This document shows, one piece after another, positions 23,948 to 34,010 of a stretch of DNA of 64,000 nucleotides. The stretch spans positions 64,540,474 through 64,604,473 of the forward strand of contig CM038218.1 of NCBI GenBank assembly GCA_021442155.1. Direction: 5' to 3'. Under the pieces are notes generated by a model that was not told where the DNA came from, searched no databases, and saw only the letters and a list, made by a program, of their open reading frames with translations. The DNA is from Cymbidium sinense. Its lineage: Eukaryota; Streptophyta; Magnoliopsida; Asparagales; Orchidaceae. How positions within the stretch are numbered: position 1 is the stretch's first letter; the number at the start of each line of letters is the position of its first letter. The position numbers and the translations under genes were made by a program.

Positions 23948-26550
23948 TAATCATCATATTCATTAATCATATAATTTGGAGCTTACTTTCTTATATTCAT
24001 ACATACAAATTTAAATATGTTTGAATGCAAATGGGTATATAGTTTGGACATCCTGAAAATATGAGGCTTTAGCTAGCCCCAAGGAGGCCATTTGATACCT
24101 CACTTCCCTGGTTAACAATGACACATACCTATTTAATTTCATCCTTGTATATTTTGTATAAGAATTTAAATAAAGAATTAAGCTAATATGATTAAATAAT
24201 TCAATCACATAAAAAATATAAAATTCCACATACACATACATTCATCATTTAAGTGTGTTATATGTATAGATACACTTAAGATTAAATCACATGCATGATA
24301 TTTGTAATGAAAAGGAATGATTTGATATGTGTCATATGTTAGTAATTCAATTAAATTAATCTTGAGATAAATGAGATTATTTAAAGTGAACTTAAACTTA
24401 AGATTAATTAAATTATTTAATAATTCATTCACTAAAGAGAACTAAATCAAATTAATATGCTTTAGAAAGTGGCTTAAGATAGGGATAACAGAGACTAATC
24501 ATCTTTTCTTCTCTTTACAATACTTAATTGCTAAATGTAAATCAAATGAAACAAAAAAAGCACAAAGTAAAATCTACAAATCAATTAAATCACTTCAAGT
24601 GAAATTCCCCTTTCATGTTAAATTGAATCCTTCTAGACTTTGAAAATTATACCACTAATGCTTAGCAAGACTTACCATACAAGCCTTAACACATACCTTA
24701 GAATTAAGTCACAACTTCTAGTTCAATGTTAGGACGGTGCATGATATGATGTATGTTTTGTTTTGTGATATATTATTTTAGACTAAATGTTAGGGTCTAT
24801 GCTTTATAGACTGGATGTTAGGTTGTGATTAGCTTAATCATATTTTTTGTAGGATATTATGCTTAAGAAGTGCTTAAAAATAAATATGAATGCTCTCTTT
24901 GCTAGTTGCTTAAGCTCCTAAGCATAATCCAAGCTAGGAGAGGTGGGCTTGGTTACCCATGTGAAGGGTGTTAAGTCCAAATTATAAACATAACTGCTTA
25001 GGAATGTATGTATGTTTAGCTAAACTCTATTTTATAAGTGTAGTTAGATTTACTTTTTCTACTTTTAAAGTAATTTTTATTAGGATTTAGGAGTAGTACT
25101 ATGGGAGATTAGGATGAGCATTGGCTAGAAGGCTTTGTCCTGGGATCCCATGTCAAATGCCTATCAAATCAAAGGAGGAAATGAAGAAATAAAAAAGAAA
25201 TGAAAAAAAGAACCCCCCCCCCCCCCTCCCCGCCATAGTATTTAGCTTGTTTGGAGCTTAATCATCAGATTCATTAATCATATAATTTGAAGCTTGGTTT
25301 CTACATACAAATTTACATATGTTTGAATGTAGATGGGTATATAGTTTGGACATCTCAGGAATACGAGATTTTAGCTAGCCCCAAGGAGGTCATTTTATTA
25401 CCTCACTTCCCTGGTTAATAATCACACATACCTATTTAATTTCATCCCTGTGTATTTTTGCATAAGAATTTAAATAGAGCTTTAAGCTAATATGATTAAA
25501 TAATTTAATCATATAAAAGAATATAAAATTCCACATACACATACATTCATCATTTAAGTGTGTTATATGTATAAATACACTTAGGATTAAAATCATATGC
25601 ATGATATTTGTGATGGAAATGAATGATTTGATATGTATCATATGTTAGTAATTCAATTAAATTAATCTTGAGATGCCTCACATGTTAGATGAAATTACTT
25701 AAAGTGAACTTAAACTTATAATTAATTGAATCATTTAATAAGTCATTCACTAAAGAGAACTAAATTAAATTAACATACTTTAGAAAGTGGCTTAAGGTAG
25801 GGATAAAAAAGAGCAATCCACTTTTTTCTCTTTACAACACTTAATTTCTAAGTGTAAATCAAATTAAATAAAAGAAAATAGAAAGTAAAATCTACAAATC
25901 AATTAAATCACTTCAAGTAAAATTCCCCTTCAATGTTAAATTGAATCCTTCTATACTTCAAAAATTATACCACTAATACTTAGCAAGACTTACCACACAA
26001 GCCTTAAGAAGCACATTAAAATTAAGTCACCACTTCTAATTCTATGTTAGGACGGTGTATAGTATGATGTATACTTTATTTTGTGATGTATTATTTTAGA
26101 TTGAATGTTAAGGTGTATACTTTGTAGACTGGATGTTAAGCCATGATTAGCCTAATCATATTTTCTAGAGGGGATTATACTTAAGAGGTGCTTAAAAATA
26201 AATATGAATGCACTCTTTTGCAGGTTGCTTAAGCCCTTAAGCATAATCAAGTTAGAACAAGTGGGCTTGGTTACCCATGTGTAGAGTGTTAATTCAAAAT
26301 TATAAACACAACTGCTTGAGAATGTATGTATGTTTAGTTAACCTCTATTTTATAAGTGTAGATAGATTTACTTTTTCTACTTTTAATGTAATTTTTCATT
26401 AAGAATTAGGATTAGTGCTATGGGCAATTAAGATGAGCATTAGATAGAAGGCTTTGTCCTGAGATATCATGTGATGCCTTGAAGCCTACCAAATCAAAGG
26501 AGAAAATGAAGAAATAAAGAAGAAATGAAGAAAGAAGACCCCATAACATT
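23948..26550 (+). repeat. Internal tandem duplication, about 1.3 kb x 2
   Basis: The second half (25,252-26,550) repeats the first half (23,948-25,251). GTTTGAATG occurs at about 24,019 and 25,321, a spacing of about 1,302. Both halves contain TAGCTAGCCCCAAGGAGG, CACATACACATACATTCATC, TTAGGACGGTG and AATGCTCTC/ACTC TTTGC words. The 76-, 75- and 69-codon minus-strand frames at 24,011, 24,205 and 25,432 are the same repeat frame and not genes. Confidence 0.9.
25213..25226 (+). repeat. Poly-C run (C14)
   Basis: Fourteen consecutive C followed by TCCCC, at the end of the first 1.3-kb half. The equivalent place in the other copies is only CCCC or CCCCCC, so this is a local homopolymer expansion. 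Its exact length is also prone to sequencing error. Confidence 0.9.
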
Positions 26551-28059
26551 TATAAATTATAATTATTCTTCCATAATCCGAGTTGTATAAAGGTAGAGCT
26601 CAGCTACCCATCTTCTCTTTTCGAGTTGTACAGCAACACCCGACTGCACCAACCTATTATTCTTTTGTATTAGAAATAGCAAATTGCACATTAGAAATGG
26701 CATGTTTTTCTTACTTTCTTACATGAATGATGCATTAATGTGTGACCTGGATCTGATTAGGCTCTTAGGGTAAAATAATTTTTTTGCCCCAACTAATCAC
26801 TCATAATTAAAATCTAAATAACTCATAACCTCACAATAAAAACCTAGGATGTAAATCAAGATAATTAAAAATATTTAGCAACCCCTTAGTTGAATGTTGT
26901 ATATTTCACATCATGCATCATGTTGAATCACTCTTACAAAATGAGGGCCTCCATCCTTACACGCATAGGGACCGCTTGACCTGTGAGAGTAACCCCTACT
27001 GATGGAGCTTCACCCTCTTCTCTTCTGATTTGCCCATGACTCACTTCATCATGCATTTAGGCATATAAAAAATCTCAAAGCCTTTGTCCAAATGAAGTGT
27101 CAAAAATCAAATAAAATTTGAAAAGATTTATTTTTGTAAATAAAGTCATTACTCATACCGCTCATACTCTAGCCTATTAGGGAGTGGGTTTAAGGATTTT
27201 AGTTTCTTTCTAAATTAATAACAGCTCAACTATCTTGCAATTTCATATGACCACTCACATGGATTTAAAAGTGTAGAAGAAGTTAGCTGATTATCCAGAT
27301 GATTATAAGTCCAACAGTTGAGCGATTTATCCTCTCTTGTAGAGGTAAACCTTATGTTCATCTCTGCTTAGATTTATGTCATGCTTTAGCTCTTACTAAA
27401 ACTCCTTAGATTTAGGATCCGAGGTAGTTATTTCCTCTGCTACAAGCATAAATCATCACCTCTTAAGCTTTTCGACAACCTTGTGTTGATCGATTATAAA
27501 CCCTAATAATCTAATAAAATTTTAACTCTAACAAAATAATTCTCTTCACTTTCAAATACATAAAGCCCAACCATAGGATAGATTAGAATGCTCACTAGAT
27601 TTCCTAGTATCATGAGCATTCCCTACTCATCTCCTTTGGGTTCCAAAATAAGTTTTCTCCTTGATCCTTCTCATTTAATTTTCCAACATAGTCAATTTAT
27701 TGATAGTCTATCCTTGAAATCTTTGAAGACAACAATTGTCTACTTTAATCGAGAGTATTTCTAAGGAATTCATCTTCCTTATGATGTAATTAAATATAGA
27801 GGCTTGCCTCTATAGGGAACTTTAGAACCTAATTTAATATAAATTTTGCTTTATTCATCTATATAAAGTAAGAAAAAAATCTAGTATATTCGAAGACTCG
27901 TCATACTTTAGGAGTCCTTATTAGGTGATTAGGTTCATTAAATGGTGATGTTCCTATCTTTCGAGATAGTATATCATACTTCAATGTCGTACACGATTAC
28001 TTCAATAAATATCCCCTATAATCTGTGTGGTGTCTATATTCAAAAATAAATACCACAAA

Positions 28060-30062
28060 TATTAACCATGTATTATGACATTTATTTGATTATATCACTT
28101 AAGTTTAAGTTTTCACCTATTCACTCTAATAACAATAGCATGACCACTCTTAAATGATCAATAACATCAAATTTCACTTATGGTTGCAACATCATCATTA
28201 TTTGTCATAAAAAAGAGTGTATATTTAGCCAATTTGGATAGCTTAACTTACGAGTTAGCTAAATCAATTAATTTTTTATTATAAAATTAAAAAATTAAAC
28301 AAATTAGATTATTTTTCAAGCAAAAAGAAAATGGACATAATTTTAATTTAGTAAGTTTGTTAATTTTGAATAAATCAAAATATATTTAACTTTAGGAATA
28401 AACTTAATTGCCTTTAACTTAAATAATATATATTAAGAAGATCACCAAAGTAATTTCTATTATAATTTATAATCTAAAATGTGAAATAAAGAATATTCAT
28501 ATTGATCTTCATACTACTTATTTTTTACATGTCTTTATTTATTTATTAATATTTATTTATACTCTTTAATTTTTCAATTAATTTCATAAAATAAAAACAA
28601 AACTAATTATTAAGGATCAAAGAAAATTGAAATACGATTAATGTCGAGTTAAATCAAAATAAAAAAGGATCAATTCAATTTAATTTCTTAATTTTGTTCA
28701 AATAATACATACCCATTATTGCGTGTAGGAAGATTCAGTTAGAGTATGAATTGAATCTTAGCGCGAAAGTTCAGTTTGAGAAACACAGGATTTTACGGAA
28801 AACCCAAAAGAAAAAAATCATGGCTCAACTTAGAAATAACTTTACTATATCAGCATTACAATTATTATCCTGTCTCCAAAGTTAAAAGAATAATTTACAA
28901 GAGTATGTTTGTGATAAAGCTTTACTAGATCAACAGAGAAGGCTTAAAAGTCGACAAAGGATCGACATGATAGCGGTCGTAATGCGTGCGGTGATCCTGG
29001 ATCCGCGATCGGCGATGGAAGCCTATGATTGTGACCCATGGCGGCTGATGATGGCCGAGTGATCTAACACGTGGCGAGAAATGCACGGTGGTGGTGGGTC
29101 AACAATGACTTGAGATTCTTTAAGTATCAAAATTCTCTTTCCTCTTCAGCTTAGATCCCTCTCATATGAAGAATGAGAGATTATTTATAGATTATGAGAG
29201 TGACATTTTTGTAAATATAGGTAAAATCCAAACCACTCTATTGAACGGTTCAAAATAATCCATTTGATCATCTCATGTATTTTAAATATTTGAATGCTAA
29301 AATAAAATTAGAATTAAGAGATCTTGGGCCATTAGATTCCAAGATCTTAATTTAACTATAAACATTTCATATTTATAAGCTTTTTAAGGATCTGACTAAT
29401 ATCCCAAAGTTTTCAATTATATTTTAAGTACTGATCTCGGCTAATTTGGACTTAGAATCAGATTATTTTCGATCTAATCAAGGTGTTTAATATCAGCTCT
29501 ATGATGATCAAAAAAGAGTTTGAAAGATTAAGATTTTGATTCTAAGTGATGTTCACATGCATCAAAATTTATGCTTCAAGTAGAAGATTTTTCAATCACA
29601 TATTACCCATAATGTTACTTTTGGAAAAAAAATAATTAATAAATATAATGTCAAATATGTACAGTCTTATAAATAATAATCATTCAAAGTAATAAAAGAC
29701 TTGTGGCCTTTGAGATACAAATATATTGAAAACTAAGTGTTCAATTTATACTGTAATGAGCCAAACCAACCTACGCACATAAAAAGCGAAATTAGTGTCT
29801 CTTGTGCAGAAGTATAAATGTCTTGCCTGCTCTTGCTTCGCACCCATATAAATTAGCTCAGTGTTGTAATATCATAAATATTTTTTTTCTTTTTTAATGT
29901 ATTTTTAAAAAAAATTATACACATATCACATAATTTGTATATATTTAATATCAAAGATAAAACATAAAATTAATATTTATATAAATAATATTTAAAATTT
30001 TAATATCATATTAAAAATATTACTTTTATTATTATTTTAAATAAAATATATATTTACATAGA

Positions 30063-30063
<1 letters not shown>
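28060..30063. other. Intergenic DNA upstream of the E2 gene; possible LTR remnant
   Basis: No coding region is recognised. Around 28,930-29,190 there is a GC-richer block (GGATCCGCGATCGGCG, CACGTGGCGAG). It is followed, on the minus strand, by a TATA-like CTATAAATAATCTCTCATTC. That pattern is typical of the promoter part of an LTR, so a minus-strand LTR fragment is possible. I found no paired copy in this window. The remainder, including 29,880-30,060, is very AT-rich. Confidence 0.35.

Positions 30064-30145
<82 letters not shown>
30064..30145. repeat. (TA)n microsatellite, about 41 units
   Basis: An uninterrupted run of TA dinucleotides. The 65-codon minus-strand frame across it, translating as alternating I and Y, is an artefact of the repeat. 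Confidence 0.98.
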
Positions 30146-30146
<1 letters not shown>

Positions 30147-30250
30147 CAAAATTATAAAAAAATATGTAACTGAATGTAAATCTTTTTTAAGAAAATAGCA
30201 TCCTGGTAAAATATGAAAAAAAATTAAGTCATAAAATATAGTAAAGAACA

Positions 30251-30280
<30 letters not shown>
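30251..30280. repeat. (AAT)n microsatellite, 10 units
   Basis: A clean trinucleotide run about 205 bases upstream of the E2 start codon. With the (TA)n tract it makes the proximal upstream region of the gene very AT-rich. Confidence 0.97.
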
Positions 30281-30281
<1 letters not shown>

Positions 30282-30289
30282 TATGAGCC

Positions 30290-30486
30290 ACCAGTGATCT
30301 GTATACGGGTGTCACACATCAATAATCGAACGAGGGAGCCGTTGAGAATTCCGCCCGGCGCTCGATGCGACCGAGGCGAAAGCAAGAACACAATATACCC
30401 ACAAAAACCCGTTCACTTACCCGTTCACTTAACCCGCAACGCCGCTTCTACCTCCTGTCGTCCGATTTCTCTCCCGAGCTCACGCC
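30290..30486 (+). promoter_or_regulatory. Probable proximal promoter and 5' leader of the E2 gene
   Basis: Composition changes sharply from AT-only microsatellites to GC-rich DNA about 200 bases before the start codon. A weak TATA-like ACAATATACCC lies at about 30,390-30,400. A doubled CCCGTTCACTTA word follows at about 30,409-30,433, then a C/T-rich leader of the kind common in plant plastid-protein genes. The leader ends CACGCCATGG, a good plant start context. The transcription start is not determined. Confidence 0.35.
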
Positions 30487-31370
30487 ATGGCCGGTGCCTT
30501 TCAGCTCCATCTCGGCTCCTCCTTCGTCCCCTCCTCGTCGTCCAACCCCAAGCTCCGCCGTCAGATCATCTCTACCTGTGCACCCCTCCACCGGCGCCAG
30601 GCGGAAGCCAAGATCCGCGAGATCTTCATGCCGGCGCTTAGCTCCACCATGACTGAGGGAAAAATCGTTTCGTGGGTGAAGTCTGAGGGTGATAAGCTTT
30701 CCAAGGGAGAGAGCGTCGTGGTGGTCGAGTCCGACAAGGCCGACATGGACGTTGAGACCTTCTACGACGGCTACCTTGCCGCAATCATGGTCGACGAGGG
30801 AGGTATCGCTACTGTTGGTTCTGCCATCGCCCTTCTCGCTGAAACAGAGGACGAGATTCCTCTGGCCAGATCCAAGGCATCGTCCTCCTCTTCGGCCCAT
30901 TCGGAAGGAGCTTCTTCACCGCCGGTATCTCCTCAGGAATCTGCTATCGCAACTGAAGCTTCCCCACCACCTCCGGAAAAACCTGATCTCACCTTATCTT
31001 CATCAGTGCACCCGGCTTCGGATGCCGGGCGGCGCATCGTGGCCACGCCTTATGCTAAGAAGCTCGCCAAGGATCTCAAGGTGGAACTTGGATCGGTTGT
31101 TGGGACCGGCCCGATGGGCCGGATTGTTGCCAAGGATGTTGAGGCCGCGGTTGATGGAGCTGCTTCCGTAGCAACCGCTGCGCCATCGCCTCTGCTATCA
31201 AAGCAGTCGTTGATTCCTCTCTGAAGCTTCCTGTTGAGCTGGGAAGCGTTGTGCCCTTCACGGTAATGCAGGGAGCTGTTAGCAGGAACATGGTGGAGAG
31301 CCTCTCTGCGCCAACATTCCGTGTTGGGTACACTATCACTACCGATGCACTCGATGAGCTTTACAAGAAA
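30487..31370 (+). other. LTA2: E2 exon 1 (with internal frameshift)
   Basis: The start is chosen at the ATG in CGCCATGGC. The frame from this ATG ends at a TGA at 31,222-31,224. The reading frame one base earlier takes over with KAVVDSSLKLPVELGS and runs through MQGAVSRNMVESL and TFRVGYTITTDAL to YKK at 31,370, where GTATGA gives a donor. The break lies in the linker between about 31,170 and 31,232. It is not a plausible intron, because the only GT...AG there spans about 38 bases. The exon is strikingly GC-rich. Confidence 0.85.
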
Positions 31371-31476
31371 GTATGAACTTTCGCTGTTGTGTGCGTGTGT
31401 GTGCGCGCGCGGGGGCGTGCGTGCACGTGTTTCTAGTATCGACCTTGTATTTTTTAATATTTGAAATTTGCTTCAG
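31371..31476 (+). other. LTA2: E2 intron 1
   Basis: A short intron of 106 bases, donor GTATGA and acceptor TTGCTTCAG. It contains a GTGTGTGTGCGCGCGCG-type simple repeat near 31,390-31,430. Splicing joins YKK to IKSKGVTM as in known plastid E2 proteins. Confidence 0.85.
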
Positions 31477-31668
31477 ATTAAATCAAAGGGGGTTACCATG
31501 ACTGCACTGCTGGCTAAGGCAACTGCTATGGCCCTAACGAAACACCCAGTGATTAATTGTAGCTGCAGAGATGGCAAAAGCTTCACATATAACAGCAGCA
31601 TTAACATTGCTGTGGCTGTTGCCATTGATAGTGGCCTTATCACTCCTGTCCTGCAAGAAGCAGACAAG
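31477..31668 (+). other. LTA2: E2 exon 2
   Basis: Exactly 64 codons of acyltransferase-domain sequence: IKSKGVTMTALLAKATA, then NCSCRDGKSFTYNSSIN and GLITPVLQEADK. All are hallmark plastid E2 stretches with no stop codon. The following GTTCAT is the donor. The open frame simply reads on into the intron to 31,920, so that longer frame is not the protein. Confidence 0.88.
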
Positions 31669-31751
31669 GTTCATACTTCTCATGATCTTGCACCTTTCAT
31701 CTCTTGGTTATCATGTGTTCTAGATGATGATGAGAATGTTGTTTTTTTTAG

Positions 31752-31839
31752 GTGGACATTTATTCATTATCACGGAAATGGAAAGAGCTGGTGGATAAGG
31801 CTCGGGCCAAGCAGCTCCAACCTCAAGAGTACAATTCAG
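31752..31839 (+). other. LTA2: E2 exon 3
   Basis: The acceptor is TTTTTTTTAG at 31,742-31,751. The exon reads VDIYSLSRKWKELVDKAR then AKQLQPQEYNS plus one base, and the donor is GTAATA at 31,840. The frame joins exon 2 correctly. In the family the next residues are the catalytic-domain core, which I cannot find downstream. Confidence 0.87.
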
Positions 31840-32489
31840 GTAATAGCCAATTGCCCAGCATTATGGTTGAAATTTTATGATGAATTATACCAGTCAAACT
31901 TTACATTAAAACATGAATAATGCAATAAAAATAACTAGATATTTGATAAGCAATGTAAAGTTGGGGTTATTCTAATTGAAGGATACAATAAAAAGTATGA
32001 TCAATTTGAGTTTAAATATTATTTAAATAGCATCAAAATGAGTTTAGACTCACCTTGGAGCAAGGCATATCACCAAACACTTTCGTTAGTGCAGAAAACA
32101 TTGATTCATGGTTTTCTTCTCGAGGTAGTAGTAACATTACATATTTACATAGGGAGGTGAGCTATAGTAAGAATGATTTCATCCTTCAATCGGTCTCTAA
32201 AAATTTGAAAATTTTAAATAGAAAAATATGCAAATTTTGTGATAAAAAATTTTAATTATATATTTTCAATTTCAAACATTCCCTTTGAGGTGGTTAATAG
32301 AAATTTTTAATTTCAAAATTTTAAGTTTTTGAAATTTTGAAGTAGGTTCTCACTTAGTCATGATATTAACTAGTCAATCACTTGATGATATGTAGAGTGT
32401 TGGCCAAACCTAATCCATTTTTTATTGTATGAAGTGTCCATAAACTTCAATATATTTGGTATAGTGATGTTGTTCAATATTGTACACAA
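31840..32489. other. Start of E2 intron 3 or truncation boundary; no gene
   Basis: AT-rich DNA between the exon 3 donor and the copia remnant. The 66-codon frame at 32,055 has no domain. If the copia element is complete this would include its 3' LTR, but I could not match it to the DNA right of the primer binding site at 39,520. Confidence 0.4.
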
Positions 32490-34010
32490 TGATGATAACA
32501 AAATTGTTGTTACATAAGAATTTCATAGAATCTTAATCATAATATTTAGATCACCAAGGAATATCCTTAGCTATTGAAATCTGTAGATTCTATGAGCCAT
32601 GGCTCTTAACATGGTTTTAGCACTTGAATTTGTAATGATAGTTTGCTTCATACTTCTTTGTGCGATAAGATTATCTCCAAGGAAAGTACAATAAACTAAT
32701 GTGGATCATCCATCTACAATAAAACTTAGCATAGTTAGCATTTATGTAATCTTTTAGGTGACCGAGTTCTTTATTTCTTTTGAATAAGATCACTCTTCAT
32801 GTTGTGGGCATGTAGAATTGTATGGGTAACTTGCAAGTGCTATTCCTTAGGATCATGCATGAAATAACGAATTTTACTAACAACATAAAGTTTTTTTTTT
32901 TTTTCCTTTTAGTGTGAAATAAGTAAATCACTCTTCTTATTAGTTCATGATATCATTTTTTCTTCACATAATTTATGATTAGATTTAATAGGTGTCTCAA
33001 ATACTCTAACTACTTTGTGTTATTGTCTATCTTAGTAGATCTAACATAACGCATATTCTATTGATAAATAAATATGTTATTATGATACCCAAGAATTACT
33101 AAGGCCTTCCAGATTATTTACTCTCAAACTATTTGGCAAGGAAAAATTTTTGAGAGATTCTTTTTTCAATTGGGTTATATCATGCTACTATAATATCATC
33201 AACATGCACGAGTATGACTATTACTTATATTGCAAACAGCTTTTTAAAAAGAATGTATGATCCTCTTGATTTTGTTTGTACTTATAGCTTTAGTAAATCT
33301 CTCAAATCTTTCTATAGCACATAGCTTGATCTATATAGTGCGTTCTTCAACTTACATTTTTTCCATCACTATAATTCTCATCAAATCCAATTTAGGGATC
33401 CAGGAACACCTGCTCCTTGAAGTCACCATGCAAGAAGGTTTTTTTGTACATCATTATATTTTCATTAAAATGAAAGTTAAAGACAATATGACACACATTA
33501 TATTCAATTTTGCTAGCTTGATCTATATAGTGCGTTCTTCAACTTACATTTTTTTCCATCACTATAATTCTCATCAAATCCAATTTAGGGATCCAGGAAC
33601 ACCTGCTCCTTGAAGTCACCATGCAAGAAGGTTTTTTTTACATCAAGCTATATTAAGCTTCATTAAAAAATGAAAGTTAAAGACAATATGACACACATTA
33701 TATTCAATTTTGCTACAGGAGTAAATATCTCTTAATAATCTATTCCATAGATTTAGGTATACCAGCTAACTTGGCTTTGTATCTTTTTAAGGACACATCA
33801 ACTTTGTATTTAAGGTATACACCTCACTTGTTTCTTATCATTGGAAATTAACAATTTCTCATGTACCATTTCTTTTTAGTGCACTCATTTACTCTCTCTT
33901 GATTTGTATCAAATTGTCACCTTTTATTGCCTCTTGTTGTGATTTTGGAATGTCAATATAGCTTAGGATGTTCAAAGGAAGATTTTGTATTATGGGGATA
34001 GTCTATGGTA
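32490..34010 (-). mobile_element. Ty1-copia retrotransposon remnant: reverse transcriptase and RNase H
   Basis: Reading the minus strand from about 34,010 to 32,490 gives broken copia pol sequence in the expected order. First come IPKSQQEAIK and MSALKRNGT with EIVNLP, then RYKAKLAG (start of RT). Next are KNALYRSS-like words, then VHVDDIIVA (the RT YVDD-type motif) and an FLAK...GRP...FLGI stretch. ETPIKSNHKLCEE follows, then FMHDPKE and a degraded RNase H tail ending near AMAH-like EPW. Frameshifts and stops are frequent, so it is inactive. It sits in what would be the third intron of the E2 gene, in antisense to it. Confidence 0.85.
33323..33714 (-). repeat. Tandem duplication of 192-200 bp inside the copia RT
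   Basis: AGCTTGATCTATATAGTG starts both copies, at 33,323 and 33,515. The copies are almost identical, including GGATCCAGGAACACCTGCTC. The second has a small extra block (ATCAAGCTATATTAAGCTT). The duplication breaks the RT frame and is much younger than the other damage. The 118-codon plus-strand frame at 33,257 is antisense across both copies and is not a gene. Confidence 0.95.

Larger units (their letters stand above)
22085..28060 (+). repeat. Long unit, copy 2 (about 6.0 kb; LTR-like)
   Basis: A head-to-tail second copy of 16,365-22,060 starting at ACCCCCTCAATT, directly after the end of copy 1. Its leader (22,130-22,950) keeps CCCGAGCTCC, CATCTCTACTAGATGAAGCT and GCGTGATCGGGACGG words. 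It is longer than copy 1 because it contains an internal tandem duplication (23,948-26,550). It lacks part of the TTAATTAA-rich DNA found at 17,560-18,460 in copy 1. It ends CTATCTTTCGAGATAGTA and GGTGTCTATATT. No protein domain is visible. Confidence 0.72.
30487..31839 (+). pseudogene. LTA2: Plastid-type dihydrolipoamide acetyltransferase (pyruvate dehydrogenase E2), frameshifted and 3'-incomplete
   Basis: E2 of the plastid pyruvate dehydrogenase complex passes acetyl groups from E1 to CoA to make acetyl-CoA for fatty acid synthesis. The first frame (245 codons) has a Ser/Arg-rich N-terminus like a chloroplast transit peptide (residues 1-40). A lipoyl domain follows (about 43-118; lipoyl Lys84 in ESDKADMDVE), then a Ser/Pro-rich linker and a peripheral-subunit-binding domain (185-221, VATPYAKKLAKDLKVE). 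The acyltransferase domain starts at 31,233 (VELGSVVPF) in a different frame, so one base is missing or two are extra. It continues through two GT-AG introns to KQLQPQEYNSG at 31,839. The last exon, expected to carry FTLSNLGMFGVDRF and the DHR active-site motif, is not found in the window; copia DNA follows instead. The family assignment is firm. Pseudogene status is inferred, since a distant last exon or a sequencing error at the frameshift cannot be excluded. Confidence 0.85.

Noticed and set aside
28930..29100. A host exon in the GC-richer block upstream of E2
   Set aside because: No frame longer than 60 codons and no domain. The following TATA-like sequence on the minus strand suits an LTR remnant better.
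30054..30251. A 65-codon minus-strand frame rich in alternating I and Y
   Set aside because: It is the translation of the (TA)n microsatellite.
30448..30900. Minus-strand frames of 150, 61, 87 and 64 codons and plus-strand frames of 115, 95 and 160 codons over the E2 gene
   Set aside because: They are antisense or out-of-frame shadows of GC-rich E2 exons. Only the frame with the lipoyl and binding domains matches a known family.
31468..31920. A 150-codon continuous frame as an intact gene
   Set aside because: It contains E2 exon 2 but reads straight through a GT-AG intron. The real exon 3 is in another frame after the acceptor at 31,751.
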